Assembly: GCF_902459465.1 (NCBI RefSeq)
Contig: NC_047078.1
Location: forward strand, 9,076,333-9,140,332
DNA length: 64,000 nucleotides
Source: Asterias rubens
Taxonomy: Eukaryota > Echinodermata > Asteroidea > Forcipulatida > Asteriidae
Reading direction: 5' to 3'
This document shows positions 1 through 13,300 of this stretch, in pieces. The position numbers and the translations under genes were made by a program. Below the pieces are notes generated by a model. It ran no database searches and was not told the origin of the DNA. It was given only the letters and a program-made list of their open reading frames with translations. Each line of letters starts with the position of its first letter. The first letter of the stretch is position 1.

Positions 1-655
1 AAAAAAAGGAAAAAAACTATAAATAAAAATCAGATTTGAAAGCGCATCATTATTCACACTTTTTATTTTTTATTTTTCTATGGGGGGGGGGGTAAATTAT
101 TATGGTAATTTTTAAAATGTCACAAAAAATATTTTGAATAAAATGAAGACAACTGCTGGCTATAGAGTCATACACAAAGTCTAACAGAACACTTATAGTT
201 ACTGCAGTATGGCTTCACCAGGAAACCATAATTTCACTTTTGCCTCGAAAACAGGAAAATTTCAAAACAAATGGGACCAGTTGAAGTCATCGAAGATCGG
301 TGTGTGTATGGCCTATTCAATGTCCAGCAAGTTTTAACATAATGTTCGCATAACAGGAAAATTTTTCACAATAAAAAACATGCAAAATAAATAAAAAAGC
401 TCATTCAATTACTATTAAACAAATCTAATTACATTTTTGGCACAAGACATATAGGCTTCTTGGTTAAAATCCGCAGATTTCGCAAGGCATGACAGTAAAA
501 CACCCCAACCCCCATGAAGCACAAACACTTCAAAACAAAACTGTTTTCCCCCATTTCAGACCATCAATGTTTGGTTTCAGGAGTAAGAAGTTATATTTTT
601 TCTCTAAATGTAGACATATTATTTGTTACGTTATCAGAATTTATTACTGTCTCCA
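1..655. other. AT-rich non-coding sequence
   Basis: This stretch is AT-rich with a poly-G run at about 82-92. I see no coding frame with family character, no tRNA and no clear repeat ends. Confidence 0.5.
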
Positions 656-659
656 GTTA

Positions 660-1037
660 ATCCCAAAACAAAATTGTTTTAATTTTCACTTAACCTCACT
701 TGGTAACGAGTAATGGGGAGAGGTTGATAGTATAAAACGTTGTGAGAAACAGCTCCCTCTGAAGTGACATAGTTTTCGAGAAAGAAGTAATTTTCCACGA
801 ATTTGATTTCGAGACCTCAAGTTTAGAATTTAAGGTCTCGAAACCAAGCATCTGAAAGCACACAACTTCGTGTGACAAGGGTGTTTTTTCTTTCAATTTA
901 TATTAGGTATCTCGCAACTTCGACGACCGATTGAGCTCAAATGTTCACATGTTTGTTATTTTATGCATATATTGAGATACACCAAGTAAGAAGACTGGTC
1001 TTTGACAGTTACCAATAGTGTCCAGTGTCTTTAAAAT
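660..1037. mobile_element. Family A short inverted-repeat element
   Basis: This is a non-autonomous element of the commonest family in the window. Its marks are a CTTTCTCGAAAACTA-like block, an internal palindrome built on GAGACCTCA, the phrase ACACCCTTGTCACA, and an end close to AATAGTGTCCAGTGTCTTT. It encodes nothing convincing; short frames such as MKEKTPLSHEVVCFQML recur in every copy and come from the element itself. It resembles a MITE, but the transposase source is unknown. Confidence 0.7.
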
Positions 1038-1244
1038 ACTTTAATTTTTCCCCCATATTCGTCTATCCATAGAATAGAAGAATTCAAAATAGCAACCACA
1101 TCGGGTGATCTATCTAACGCCTAAGGAGAATTAAGCTCAATCTAGCAGATGATAATTTTGTTTCGAAATTTAGAGGTTGGGTGATTTTTCTTAGACTCAT
1201 TTAAATTGTTGGCATATATCCTAGTGTCATGTGTTTTCAGTAGG

Positions 1245-1493
1245 AATTTGTTTCAATGTCATGTCTTTGCAAGAAAGATACCAAATTTGTTGTTTGTGCA
1301 GGGGGACATGCCCCCCACCTTTTGGAGGGTGAGTGACACAATATCAAATGTGTCCCCCCCCCCCACTTTTTGACAACCTTTATCATGAAGCCCAAGTTTT
1401 GCACTGTGTAAGACGAAACACTGTGTCCCTATATGGGCATTAATCCTGTGGGCAAAGAATGACACAATATCCCCCCCTCAAAATTGGCCCTAG
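1245..1493. repeat. Diverged C-rich relative of the 235-bp repeat
   Basis: The phrases GGGGGACA, GACACAATATC and 'TTTGACAACCTTTATCATGA' match the end of the tandem unit that follows, so this looks like an older, diverged unit. It contains a poly-C run near 1350-1364. Confidence 0.45.
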
Positions 1494-2198
1494 GTTGCAT
1501 CACAGAGCATCTAGAATGCAAAATTTTCCCGGGCTCTTAATTGGGCCCGCACCCGCACGCCGTGCGTAAAGGCTTCTCACACGCATGCTCCATCGTTGAG
1601 AGATTTGCACCTTCCCCTTGAAGAGTGGAAGGGACGTGTATCCCACCCCACCACACCCCATTTTCGAATGGTGGGGGACACAGTGTCAATATTCCCCGTC
1701 TCGTTTGACCAGCTTTATCATGAACATGGTTGCATCACAGAGCATCTAGAATGCAAAATTTTCCCGGGCTCTTAATTGGGCCCGCACCCGCACGCCGTGC
1801 GTAAAGGCTTCTCACACGCATGCTCCATCGTTGAGAGATTTGCACCTTCCCCTTGAAGAGTGGAAGGGACGTGTATCCCACCCCACCACACCCCATTTTC
1901 GAATGGTGGGGGACACAGTGTCAATATTCCCCGTCTCGTTTGACCACCTTTATCATGAACATGGTTGCATCACAGAGCATCTAGAATGCAAAATTTTCCC
2001 GGGCTCTTAATTGGGCCCGCACCCGCACGCCGTGCGTAAAGGCTTCTCACACGCATGCTCCATCGTTGAGAGATTTGCACCTTCCCCTTGAAGAGTGGAA
2101 GGGACGTGTATCCCACCCCACCACACCCCATTTTCGAATGGTGGGGGACACAGTGTCAATATTCCCCGTCTCGTTTGACCACCTTTATCATGAACATC
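1494..2198. repeat. 235-bp tandem repeat, three copies
   Basis: Three nearly identical units start at 1494, 1729 and 1964 with GTTGCATCACAGAGCATC and end with TTTATCATGAACATGG. The 235-bp spacing is exact and the copies differ at very few bases, which implies recent duplication. A diverged single fragment of the same sequence lies at about 31290-31375. No coding potential is conserved between units. Confidence 0.9.
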
Positions 2199-2199
2199 G

Positions 2200-2665
2200 T
2201 GTTGTGAACTGTGGAACTGTGGAGCACTGGAACACAATATTGTTTTGTTTCGTTTGCCTCTTGGCCGCTATTCTATTCATCCTATGTCTCTCCCTCCACT
2301 GCAGTCTGGAGGAAGGCCTCTCCATCATTGTTCCATCTCGATCTTTCCTGTGCGCGTCGCATCCATGTGATGGTTCCACCCTCTGTGATGTCGTCCACAC
2401 CGGGCCCTTCTATGTCTCGTATGTGTTCTCGGGGTCCATTCCATAATGCAATGTGTCCATCTTTTGTCATGGCGTCTTGCAAGGTGGTCTGCCCAACTCA
2501 ATTTCTTTGTTTTCATTTCCTGTATGATGTCCCTGGCATTATTTTTTTTTCGTATGTCCTCATTCTAATCCTGTCCTTTCTTGTATACTCCTACCATGGT
2601 CCTTTCCATTGCTCTTTCTGTGACTCTCAGTTTCTTTTCAAATTTCTTAGTTGTTGTCCATGATT
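2200..2665 (-). pseudogene. Decayed non-LTR retrotransposon reverse transcriptase tail
   Basis: Read on the minus strand, this piece resembles the C-terminal end of a LINE reverse transcriptase. From about 2655 downward it gives KKLRVTERAMERTMVGV, then a stop codon, then KLSWADHLARRHDKRW and an MEWTPR block. After a frameshift the reading continues as DDITEGGTITWMRRAQERSRW. The order RVTERAMER - WA.H.AR..D.RW - W.PR - DDI - W.R.A..R..W is the usual tail of RTE- and CR1-like elements. It is broken by at least one stop and one frameshift and lacks the catalytic palm, so it is a dead fragment. Confidence 0.7.
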
Positions 2666-5600
2666 CTTCCTCTCGTACAAAAATTAGGACTTTCAGCAAT
2701 GCTCTTGAATCATTCTGGAACTAAAAATGCTAGAGAGACGCAGTTTGTACCTGCGTCATCCTGGCATGTCCCTGCATCCAAATTTCAAAGTTTTAAGGCG
2801 GCTTCCAGACTTCTTGATACCGAAAATTAAAAGTAGGCGGCTGTGCTCCGAAACGAACTCAACAAGCCTTCTACGAGATTTTTGTGCACAGAGAAAATCA
2901 AAACTACAACAGGTCAATTTGACCCAAAATCATTGCTCAATCTAAACAAGTTTAGCACTATTGCATGGACAATTTGAAGGGCTTACGTCTCGTACAAAAA
3001 ATAGTGCTATTGGGGATTTTCAAATCGACGCTAGAGGCCAGGGAGTAGACCCGACACACCCCATAAATTTGGGACATTTAATGCATAATACACACGGCAT
3101 GTGGTGATTATTGGAGACAACAAAAATATGTGTTAAACAAAAAGCCCGGACTTATAAAAACTTTCAGCTATGCTTTTGAATCATTCTGGAACTAAAAACG
3201 ATAGAGAGACGCAGTTTGTACCTGCGTCATCCTGGCATGTCCCTAAATTCAAATTTCAAAGTTTTAGAGCGGCTTCCAGACTTCTTGTTAACGAAAATTT
3301 AAAGTAGGCGGCTGTGCTCCGAAACGAACTCAACAAGCCTCCCTACGGGATTTTTGTGCACAGAGAAAATCAAAAGTACAACGGGTCAATTTGACCCAAA
3401 ATCATTGCTCAATCTAAACAAGTTTAGCACCATTTGATGGACAATTTCAAGGGCTTACCTCTCGTACAAAAATGAGTGCTATGGGGATTTTCAAATCGAC
3501 GCTAGAGGCCAGGGAGTAGACCCGACACACCCCATAAATTTGGGACATTTAATGCATGAAATACATGGCATGTGGTGATTATTGGAGAAAACAAATATAT
3601 TTGCATTGAACTAAAAGCCCGGACTTATAAAAACTTTCAGCTATGCTTTTGAATCATTCTGGAACTAAAAACGATAGAGAGACGCAGTTTGTACCTGCGT
3701 CATCCTGGCATGTCCCTGAATTCAAATTTCAAAGTTTTAGAGCGGCTTCCAGACTTCTTGACACCGAAAATTACTAGTAGGCGGCTGTGCTCCGAAACGA
3801 ACTCAACAAGCCTCCCTAAGGGATTTTTGTGCATAGAGAAAATCAAAAGTACAACGGGTCAATTTGACCCAAAATCATTGCTCAATCTAAACAAGTTTAG
3901 CACCATTTGATGGACAATTTCAAGGGCTTACCGCTCGTACAAAAATTAGTGCTATGGGGATTTTCAAATCAACGCTAGAGGCCAGGGAGTAGACCCGACA
4001 CACCCCATAAATTTGGGACATTTAATGCATGAAACACACGGCATGTGGTGATTATTGGGGAAAACAAATATATTTGCATTGAAAAAAAAGCCCGGACTTA
4101 TAAAAACTTTCAGCTATGCTTTTGAATCATTCTGGAACTAAAAATGATAGAGAGACGCAGTTTGTCTGCGTCATCCTGGCATGTCCCTGAATTCAAATTT
4201 CAAGTTTTAGAGCGGCTTCCAGACTTCTTGACACAGAAAATTTTAAGGAGGCGACTGTGCTCCGAAACGAACTCAACAAGCCTCCCTACGGGATTTTTGT
4301 GCACAGAGAAAATCAAAAGTACAACCGGTCAATTTGACCCAGAATCATTGCTCAATCTAAACAAGTTTAGCACCATTGGATGGACAATTTCAAGGGCATT
4401 CCTCTCGTACAAAAATTAGTGCTATGGGGATTCTCAAAGCGAAGCTAGAGGCCAGGGAGTAGACCCGACACAACCCATAAATTTGGGACATTTAATGCAT
4501 GATACATCACGGCATGTGGTGATTATTTGAGAAAACAAATACATGCTTTGAAAAAAAAGCCTGGACTTATAAAAACTTTCAGCTATGCTTTTGAATCATT
4601 CTGGAACTAAAAACGATAGAGAGACGCAGTTTGTACCTGCGTCATCCTAGCATGTCCCTGAATTCAAATTTCAAAGTTTTAGAGTGGCTTCCAGACTTCT
4701 TGATACCGAAAATTAAAAGTAGGCGGCTGTGCTCCGAAACGAACTCAACAAGCCTCCCTACGGGATTTTTGTGCACAGAGAAAATCAAAAGTACAACGGG
4801 TCAATTTGACCCAAAATCATTGCTCAATCTCAACAAGTTTAGCACCATTGGATGGACAATTTCAAGGGCTTTCCTCTCGTACAAAAATTAGTGCTATGGG
4901 GATTTTCAAATCAACGCTAGAGGCCAGGGAGTAGACCCGACACACCCCATAAATTTGCGACATTTAATGCATGATACACACGGCATGTGGTGATTATTGG
5001 AGAAAACAAATATATGCCTTAAAAAAAAAGCCCGGACTTATAAAAACTTTCAGCTATGCTTTTGAATCATTCTGGAACTAAAAACGATAGAGAGACGCAG
5101 TTTGTACCTGCGTCATCCTGGCATGTCCCTAAATTCAAATTTCAAAGTTTTAGAGCGGCTTCCAGACTTCTTGACACAGAAAATTTAAAGTAGGCGAATG
5201 TGCTCCGAAACGAACTCAACAAGCCTCCCTACGGGATTTTAGTGCACAGAGAAAATCAAAAGTACAACGGGTCAATTTGACCCAGAATCATTGCTCAATC
5301 TAAACAAGTTTAGCACCATTGGATGGACAATTTCAAGGGCTTTCCTCTCGTACAAAAATGAGTGCTATGGGGATTCTCAAAGCGAAGCTAGAGGCCAGGG
5401 AGTAGACCCGACACAACCCATAAATTTGGGACATTTAATGCATGATACACACGGCATGTGGTGATTATTGGAGAAAACAAATATATGCCTTGAAAAAAAA
5501 GCCCGGACTTATAAAAACTTTCAGCTATGCTTTTGAATCATTCTGGAACTAAAAACGATAGAGAGACGCAGTTTGTACCTGCGTCATCCTGGCATGTCCC

Positions 5601-7278
5601 TGAATTCAAATTTCAAAGTTTTAGAGCGGCTTCCAGACTTCTTGACACCGAAAATTACTAGTAGGCGGCTGTGCTCCGAAACGAACTCAACAAGCCTCCC
5701 TAAGGGATTTTTGTGCATAGAGAAAATCAAAAGTACAACGGGTCAATTTGACCCAAAATCATTGCTCAATCTAAACAAGTTTAGCACCATTTGATGGACA
5801 ATTTCAAGGGCTTACCGCTCGTACAAAAATTAGTGCTATGGGGATTTTCAAATCGACGCTAGAGGCCAGGGAGTAGAACCGACACACCCCATAAATTTGG
5901 GACATTTAATGCATGAAACACACGGCATGTGGTGATTATTGGAGAAAACAAATATATTTGCATTGAAAAAAAAGCCCGGATTTATAAAAACTTTCAGCTA
6001 TGCTTTTGAATCATTCTGGAACTAAAAACGATAGAGAGACGCAGTTTGTCTGCGTCATCCTGGCATGTCCCTGAATTCAAATTTCAAGTTTTAGAGCGGC
6101 TTCCAGACTTCTTGACACAGAAAATTTAAAGTAGGCGGCTGTGCTCCGAAACGAACTCAACAAGCCTCCCTACGGGATTTTTGTGCACAGAGAAAATCAA
6201 AAGTACAACCGGTCAATTTGACCCAGAATCATTGCTCAATCTAAACAAGTTTAGCACCATTGGATGGACAATTTCAAGGGCTTTCCTCTCGTACAAAAAT
6301 TAGTGCTATGGGGATTCTCAAAGCGAAGCTAGAGGCCAGGGAGTAGACCCGACACAACCCATAAAGTTGGGACATTTAATGCATGATACATCACGGCATG
6401 TGGTGATTATTTGAGAAAACAAATACATGCTTTGAAAAAAAAGCCTGGACTTATAAAAACTTTCAGCTATGCTTTTGAATCATTCTGGAACTAAAAACGA
6501 TAGAGAGACGCAGTTGGTACCTGCGTCATCCTAGCATGTCCCTGAATTCAAATTTCAAAGTTTTAGAGTGGCTTCCAGACTTCTTGATACCGAAAATTAA
6601 AAGTAGGCGGCTGTGCTCCGAAACGAACTCAACAAGCCTCCCTACGGGATTTTTGTGCACAGAGAAAATCAAAAGTACAACGGGTCAATTTGACCCAAAA
6701 TCATTGCTCAATCTCAACAAGTTTAGCACCATTGGATGGACAATTTCAAGGGCTTTCCTCTCGTACAAAAATTAGTGCTATGGGGATTTTCAAATCAACG
6801 CTAGAGGCCAGGGAGTAGACCCGACACACCCCATAAATTTGCGACATTTAATGCATGATACACACGGCATGTGGTGATTATTGGAGAAAACAAATATATG
6901 CCTTGAAAAAAAAGCCCGGACTTATAAAAACTTTCAGCTATGCTTTTGAATCATTCTGGAACTAAAAACGATAGAGAGACGCAGTTTGTACCTGCGTCAT
7001 CCTGGCATGTCCCTAAATTCAAATTTCAAAGTTTTAGAGCGGCTTCCAGACTTCTTGATACCGAAAATTAAAAGTAGGCGGCTGTGCTCCGAAACGAACT
7101 CAACAAGCCTCCCTACGGGATTTTTGTGCACAGAGAAAATCAAAAGTACAACGGGTCAATTTGACCCAAAATCATTGCTCAATCTTAACAGGTTTAGCAC
7201 CATTGGATGGACAATTTCAAGGGCTTTCCTCTCGTACAAAAATTAGTGCTATGGGGATTTTCAAAGCGACGCTAGAGG
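2664..7278. repeat. Satellite array, about 470-bp unit, nearly 10 copies
   Basis: Units begin near 2725, 3197, 3673, 4145, 4613, 5085, 5563, 6030, 6500 and 6968 with a GAGAGACGCAGTTTGTACC landmark. Each unit carries the dyad GGGTCAATTTGACCC (diverged in some) and the phrase GGCCAGGGAGTAGACCCG. Variants recur every four units (1884 bp): a deletion of ACC in the landmark occurs at 4160 and again at 6046, and a CTAGTAGG variant at 3775 and 5659. This shows a higher-order tetramer. Repeated short frames (MYLRHPGMSL...) exist only because the unit repeats. The array ends abruptly about 55 bp from a receptor exon. Confidence 0.93.
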
Positions 7279-7333
7279 CCAGAAGTAACAGAAAGTCTGG
7301 TTTTACGCTAGTTTCTCTTCCAGCCAAACTTAC

Positions 7334-10300
7334 CTGTGCCTCCAAGAATGTCTGGTTCAAGTAGGTCGTGTCCAACGTAATGACACAATCAATGACAGAA
7401 ATCATCAACACGCCGCTGATAAGTTTCCAGTCTGGTAGATCCTGAGTGATTGAAAATAAATGATGGGAAAAGAGATCAGGTACAAGACGGAATGTCACTT
7501 GCCTGAACCATCTGACGTCACACTTCGAGGCTCGTGATTTACGTGAATTACTGTACGTCTGAGTTCTGCCGTTGAGCCCATCACTAACATAATCATCTGG
7601 CTTTTGTCATGATTCCGGAGATTCGCATTTAAATCTGACGTACATGTGTATACATGAACCAATACCTGCCAGAGATCTGCCGTTGTACCTAGGAGTACCC
7701 GACCTCGCATCATTATTGCACGTGGCTTTTCATCATGGTTACAGGAGATTTTCAGTTAAATCCAATGTCAATGTGTATTAATTTTTTATACATGAAGCAA
7801 TACCTGTCGCGAATAAGGAAAGGGGGCCAGTCTAGGTTAACGCTGCCTTGTGATAAATTGTGTCTAGTGTACAACCATGAATAGACAACCTTTAAACGCT
7901 AGGTGGCAGCAGGCTCCAATGTTTTCTCGCAACATTTTGTGCTCAAGCTCATCATACGTAACCTGATTGGCTGCTTTCTACTACTCTGTGGATAATATTT
8001 CTAGAGGCCGATGACAAAAAATGGAGGAACGTTTTGCCGTTGTCTCTAAAACAGTTTCTGTTTTACATTATTCCTATGTGTTGTTATGAACTCTTACAAT
8101 TTGTTTGAACTTCTTGACGGCGACAGCGAAGATTGCTTGTATCCGATATGTCTTCATGAAAACAGAACCAAAGGTCAGAGATAGTCCAAGAGATATCAGC
8201 ATCCTCTCAACCTGAAACAGCGAGGAATCATCGAGAAATATCAACAGCTTTATGGGTGGTTATAGTGCATGCCAAAATCATTTGTGTGTGTATAGCGCCC
8301 TCCTTGACTAAGTCCAGGGAGTCAATGCGGTGGCGAAAGTATAGTTTTTCAATCTGTATCTCTCTCGGTTTTCTCTCTATTGGTTTGTTTCAAGGTAAAG
8401 CTTCAGATTGTTTTGATTAATGATAGTGATCATAATATGCAAGACACGTCATTTTGGAGCTAAAGAGACAAGTCTTGATGTCATCACAAGAAACTGACTT
8501 TAGTTTGTTTGATTAAGTGAGAGTTGGAGCAGTTATAATACTGCATGATTGCTTACATGGCACTTGATGAAGATGGCCGAGTCAGGCAGGTTAGTCTTTT
8601 CCCATCCTAAGGCAAAGACTGATGCGTAGAGAAGCAGACAACCGACTACAGTCAGGTTACTCAGGGAAGGGCTTGACATCTTGATGGCCCTGGAATTGAA
8701 AGAAAAAAACACGGAATTGGAACAACGAAGTGAAATGCTGAAGCAGCTACCTAATAATGACATTGATCTAATAAACGGTCTACCGGGTCCTGGTCCTAAC
8801 ATGCCTAACAGCAGATACATGTGTCCTTAAGCAATACACTTCACCATGATGCTTCGTTCTTCGGATGGGACATACAGCCGTTGGTCCTGTGTGTTGTGTC
8901 ACAACGCACGTTAAATGACCCAGTGCACCTAATATCACAAAGGGGTTCGCCTGGTGTTCCTGGTTTCAATCGATCAAGTCGAGCGTCATCTAGAAGCTCG
9001 AGCCTGCTCAGTGATTTTTCTCCAGATGTTCCGGTCCATAATGCAGGAGCGTAGTTCCTCAGCGCTGGTGAAGCCGCTGTATCGTTTCAGTGTGTCTACA
9101 AAAGAGAGACATCTTCAAAAGAGAGACATCTTCAAAGGAGAGACATCTTCTGGTTCCTGGTTTGCTTGGCTGCATATTGCGCCACAGCACTTTGTAAACC
9201 ATGATTACATGGTGCTATGTAAAAGGAAGATATCTTATAACTCAAAACGTGGTCCCACATCTTGCAGGAAAATACTGAATGTTGAAGCACCTTGAGCGTC
9301 ACTTAGTGACAGGTATGAGCGCCATAACAAGCCACTATACTACCTCTTATGTTTGTATTTGATGTTGATGAAGAGGAACGTCAAACCCATGACAGAGCCG
9401 AGTGAGGCGAGAGAGAAGAGCGTGATACGAGCTGTTGAAGATATCTCCTGGATCACTGTCCTTCTACTAATACCGTCAACTGGGATGTGATCTCCTGGAA
9501 ACATAAAACAATACTTCTGTTTTCAGTCATTGTTAGAATGATGCAAGCTATGGTAAAGTCACATATACTGTCCCATAAGACAGACACTGGTTTTACATGC
9601 CCAATGAATGGATAAACCTGCAGTGACGTAAGCTTTCAAATTATACGTTATGATTGGTCTGTTCGGTAGTGATGACGTAGCTTGTCAGTCACATATACCA
9701 CATGTTAACTGAACTTTCTACTGTATGTTGCTGCGTGTGCATATTATAATGTGTGTAATCATCAAGTAAACCTGTGATCTCATTTGAACACATTTTAAAA
9801 CCTTCAAGTGCGCAAAAGGTGCAATACTGGCAATGCTTATCTCAACACACTGGCATGACTGGTCATATACTGAGAGAAGCTGATAGCAAACCAACAGTCT
9901 TTCAGATGGTCTAAATATTGTGTTTCAACATTCCAGGAGCAGACCCATGATCTGCACAGGTTAGGCATGATTCCAGGAGCAGACCCGTGATCTGCACAGG
10001 TTAGGCATGATTCCAGGAGCAGACCCGTGATCTGCACAGGTTAGGCATGATTCCAGGAGCAGACCCGTGATCTGCACAGGTTAGGCATGATTCCAGGAGC
10101 AGACCCGTGATCTGCACAGGTTAGGCATGATTCCAGGAGCAGACCCGTGATCTGCACAGGTTAGGCATGATTCCAGGAGCAGACCCGTGATCTGCACAGG
10201 TTAGGCATGATTCCAGGAGCAGACCCATGATCTGCACAGGTTAGGCATGTTAGGTCAGGTGTGCCAATCAATATTGTTACTACAGACTATAATAAATAAG

Positions 10301-13300
10301 GCTCGTTTGTGTATGAGTCAATGGGAAAATTATTTGAGACATCGGACCAGTCTATGTTGTAAAAAATCCAGCGGGTAAACGACCACCACTTTTTTAAATA
10401 TTTTTTATAGCAAACTATAAACACGGCTATTGTCAACTGTTTACCTACCCACATAAGCTCTGTTCCTCCAGGTTGAAACTCTTGTGTCTGTACTTTGTAA
10501 ATCATGACATTCTCAAACTTGTCCCCTGCATGTAATAAAATACACAAAATAATCCAGATTCAGCAACGTCATACTTGGTATTAGTCTGCTGCCACCTAGT
10601 GTCCCAAAGTCTCTTTTTGAACTCACCGTGAACCTGTTCCACGTAGATATTCTCCGTCTGTCTTTGCCCGTCCTTGATCAGAACTTGCCCCTGAGAAAAA
10701 GGTTGACGTTTTGATTAGAGGTAACTAAGTAAATAATAAGTGATGTTTGAAGCTTTGCAAGATGTGATGAAGGATAAAAATAAACTATCAGTAAAAGTAA
10801 ACTTGCGGGTACAACCGTGTAAAATCTTCTCTTTTGAGCGAGTGTTTGGCTCTGAAAAGAAACGGTTTGGGTCAAGACCTTCTCACGGTATACTCTGCTC
10901 GTCTTCTCCTGGAGACGGGCAGTTTCTTCCTATAATATATATATTGTTTCAAAGGGTTTCTCCAGGAATGAAAACAACTTCGAATGGATTTACCGGTATT
11001 TCCTCTTTTTCTTTTAGCCTTGCTTGGGGCGAACTTGCATAACAAAAATTGTATATTGATATGTATATTTGGTTTGCGGTAACACCATGTGTGTATCTAC
11101 TTGCCAGGTATAGTTTGTTCTTATAGAGAACTGTATTGCTTTATTCTACTACCGCGGAGTAGATGTTCGGGGGTTCGGGAGACTTCTCAGTTCTGAAAAG
11201 AACTGCCCTGCTTTTTAACTATTACCCGGGCGGATGGTATAGAAAATATGCAGGGACTACTACTTTAGCTTATATAATCGTGATTAACTGTACTACCGCG
11301 GAGTCAGTTCTTGAATTGGTCTCAACGTTTCGACCAACTTGCTCAATCTTCTTGAATGAAAAACACAAAAGAGGACTTTTACCAGTAATCCGGTGAAGTC
11401 ACGGTTGTCAGCGTTCTTGAGGATGACTCTAGCCATCTCGTCATTGGAGTAGCTGAAATTTTCGAGTGGTCGTGGAGGATCCAGACGCTGTAGGTCAGCT
11501 ATGGAAGCATTCAGAGCTAATGCTATGGCTATGACCTTCATAGATGTAGGGTGCAACGATACTGGGATGAATGCTTTGATTGTAGTAAACATAATGTTCT
11601 GGCAACGGTCTCTGCGGAGAATAATGTTAAGCGGGAATAAATAATAACAATAATGGATTCTTGTTTATCTGTCACTCCGAGCTTTTTGACGTTCAGTATT
11701 TCCTTGCAAGGTATGTGGGACTATAATGTTTGAAATAAATGAGATATACTCCTTACTTAGCACCATGTTTTGCTTAACAATGTGCTGTGGCACAATATGC
11801 TGCCATTCAAACAAGGAACACCGCGGGGCTCTTTTTGAAAAGTGCAATGTGTTCTTTTACGTGCGCTATACACAACACACGTCATCAACGGCTTTACGTC
11901 CCATTCGCAGGACGAAGCATCATGGTTAAGTGCCTTGCTTAAGGACACAGGTGTCACGACAGGACATCTACTCTGAAAGCAATTTGTTAAGTACAGTACC
12001 ACTCCATTGAAGTTCAAGTCCAGAACTGTAGGCTGTCTTTGGTTGCCGTCAAAAACCATTTGGGAATTGGCGGCTGTATTGAGCTGTTCTTGCGTACATG
12101 GCTCTAGGTCGTCTGGTTTAGCGTCTAACCACCAAGAGGTTTTCCCGACCCATACTTAGCTCCATACATTCCAGCCAGATATGCCTATTTCAAGATAATA
12201 AAGTCAGATTTTTTAAAACAATAAGGGAGTTTACCTTTCGGTGCATCCAATTCAAGTGCTCTACGAATGTCAAGCATTCTCTTGTAGTCGTGCATCGTGA
12301 CTCTAGTAAGGACAATGGGAGACCTTTGTGACTCTGGCGGCAGCAGGCATAACGGTCCTTTTTCGCAGCTCTGCTGGGCACATAAATATTAAAGGAACAC
12401 GTTGCCTTGGATCGGACGAGTTGGTCTATGAAAAGCGTTTGAAACCGTTTGTTATGAAATGCATATGGTTAGAAAGATGTTTTAAAAGTAGAATATAATG
12501 ATCCACATAAGTATCATTCAAAATTGCACGGTTTTCATTTTACGCCGCAAACTAACATGGTCAGCCATTTATGGGAGTCAAAGTTTTGACTCCCATAAAT
12601 GGCCGACCGTGTTTGTCGACGAGGTAAAACGAAAACCATGCAATTTCGAGGCATATTTGTGTAGATCATTGTATTCTACTTTTAAAACATCTTTCTAACC
12701 ACATCGATGTTATAACAAACGGTTACAGGACGCTTTTCAAAGACCAACTCGACCGACCCAAGGCAACGTGTTCCTTTAAGAACTTTATGTCTATAATGCC
12801 AATTAGTGCGCACATGTCTGAGCACAAGCACTATACTGGCGAGAACTATGAAAAAGGACCGTCCAAAAATCTCCCCTACATTACTTGACAAAACAGCTGT
12901 ACAAAGTGACGCTTCCTGTTGAATGAAAACAATATGGTTCTTGCGTCCTGGCGCTAAAAGTGAAAACCAAACAAACGGGTGATAAAGTTCGGTGGCATCA
13001 AATAAAAAGAAACAGTAATGTCTATATCTGTTGTAGTAGTAGTAAAGTAATGCAGGCCTGTATGCCTCGTTTTTGAAGGGGCAAGGGCACCGAGGCATTT
13101 TCTCTTTGGTAAAGGGCACCCTATACGCATTTCAATGGCACCAAGGCAATGACAAGGGGCAACGGAGGCAATCGCCTGGTAATGGTTTTTATATTTGAAC
13201 GAAGCCTTGATGGTTGATTCAAGATAAATTGTGGGTCGATTTAAATGCGCTTATTAAAGAGGTCTCCTCTCCCAGTAGGCCTATTTGACAGTTGGTTTTC

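Noticed and set aside
2066-2663. Plus-strand frames of 126 and 150 codons with hydrophobic stretches
   Set aside because: They are antisense to the decayed reverse transcriptase fragment and partly within the 235-bp repeat; the LINE reading on the minus strand explains the openness.
2727-7246. Repeated open frames reading MYLRHPGMSLNSNFKVLERLPDF... in the satellite
   Set aside because: They exist only because the monomer repeats; several units are broken by small indels, and no start, splice or domain signal supports a protein.
9929-10249. Possible CRISPR array
   Set aside because: The 40-bp units are contiguous with no unique spacers, and the context is a eukaryotic intron.
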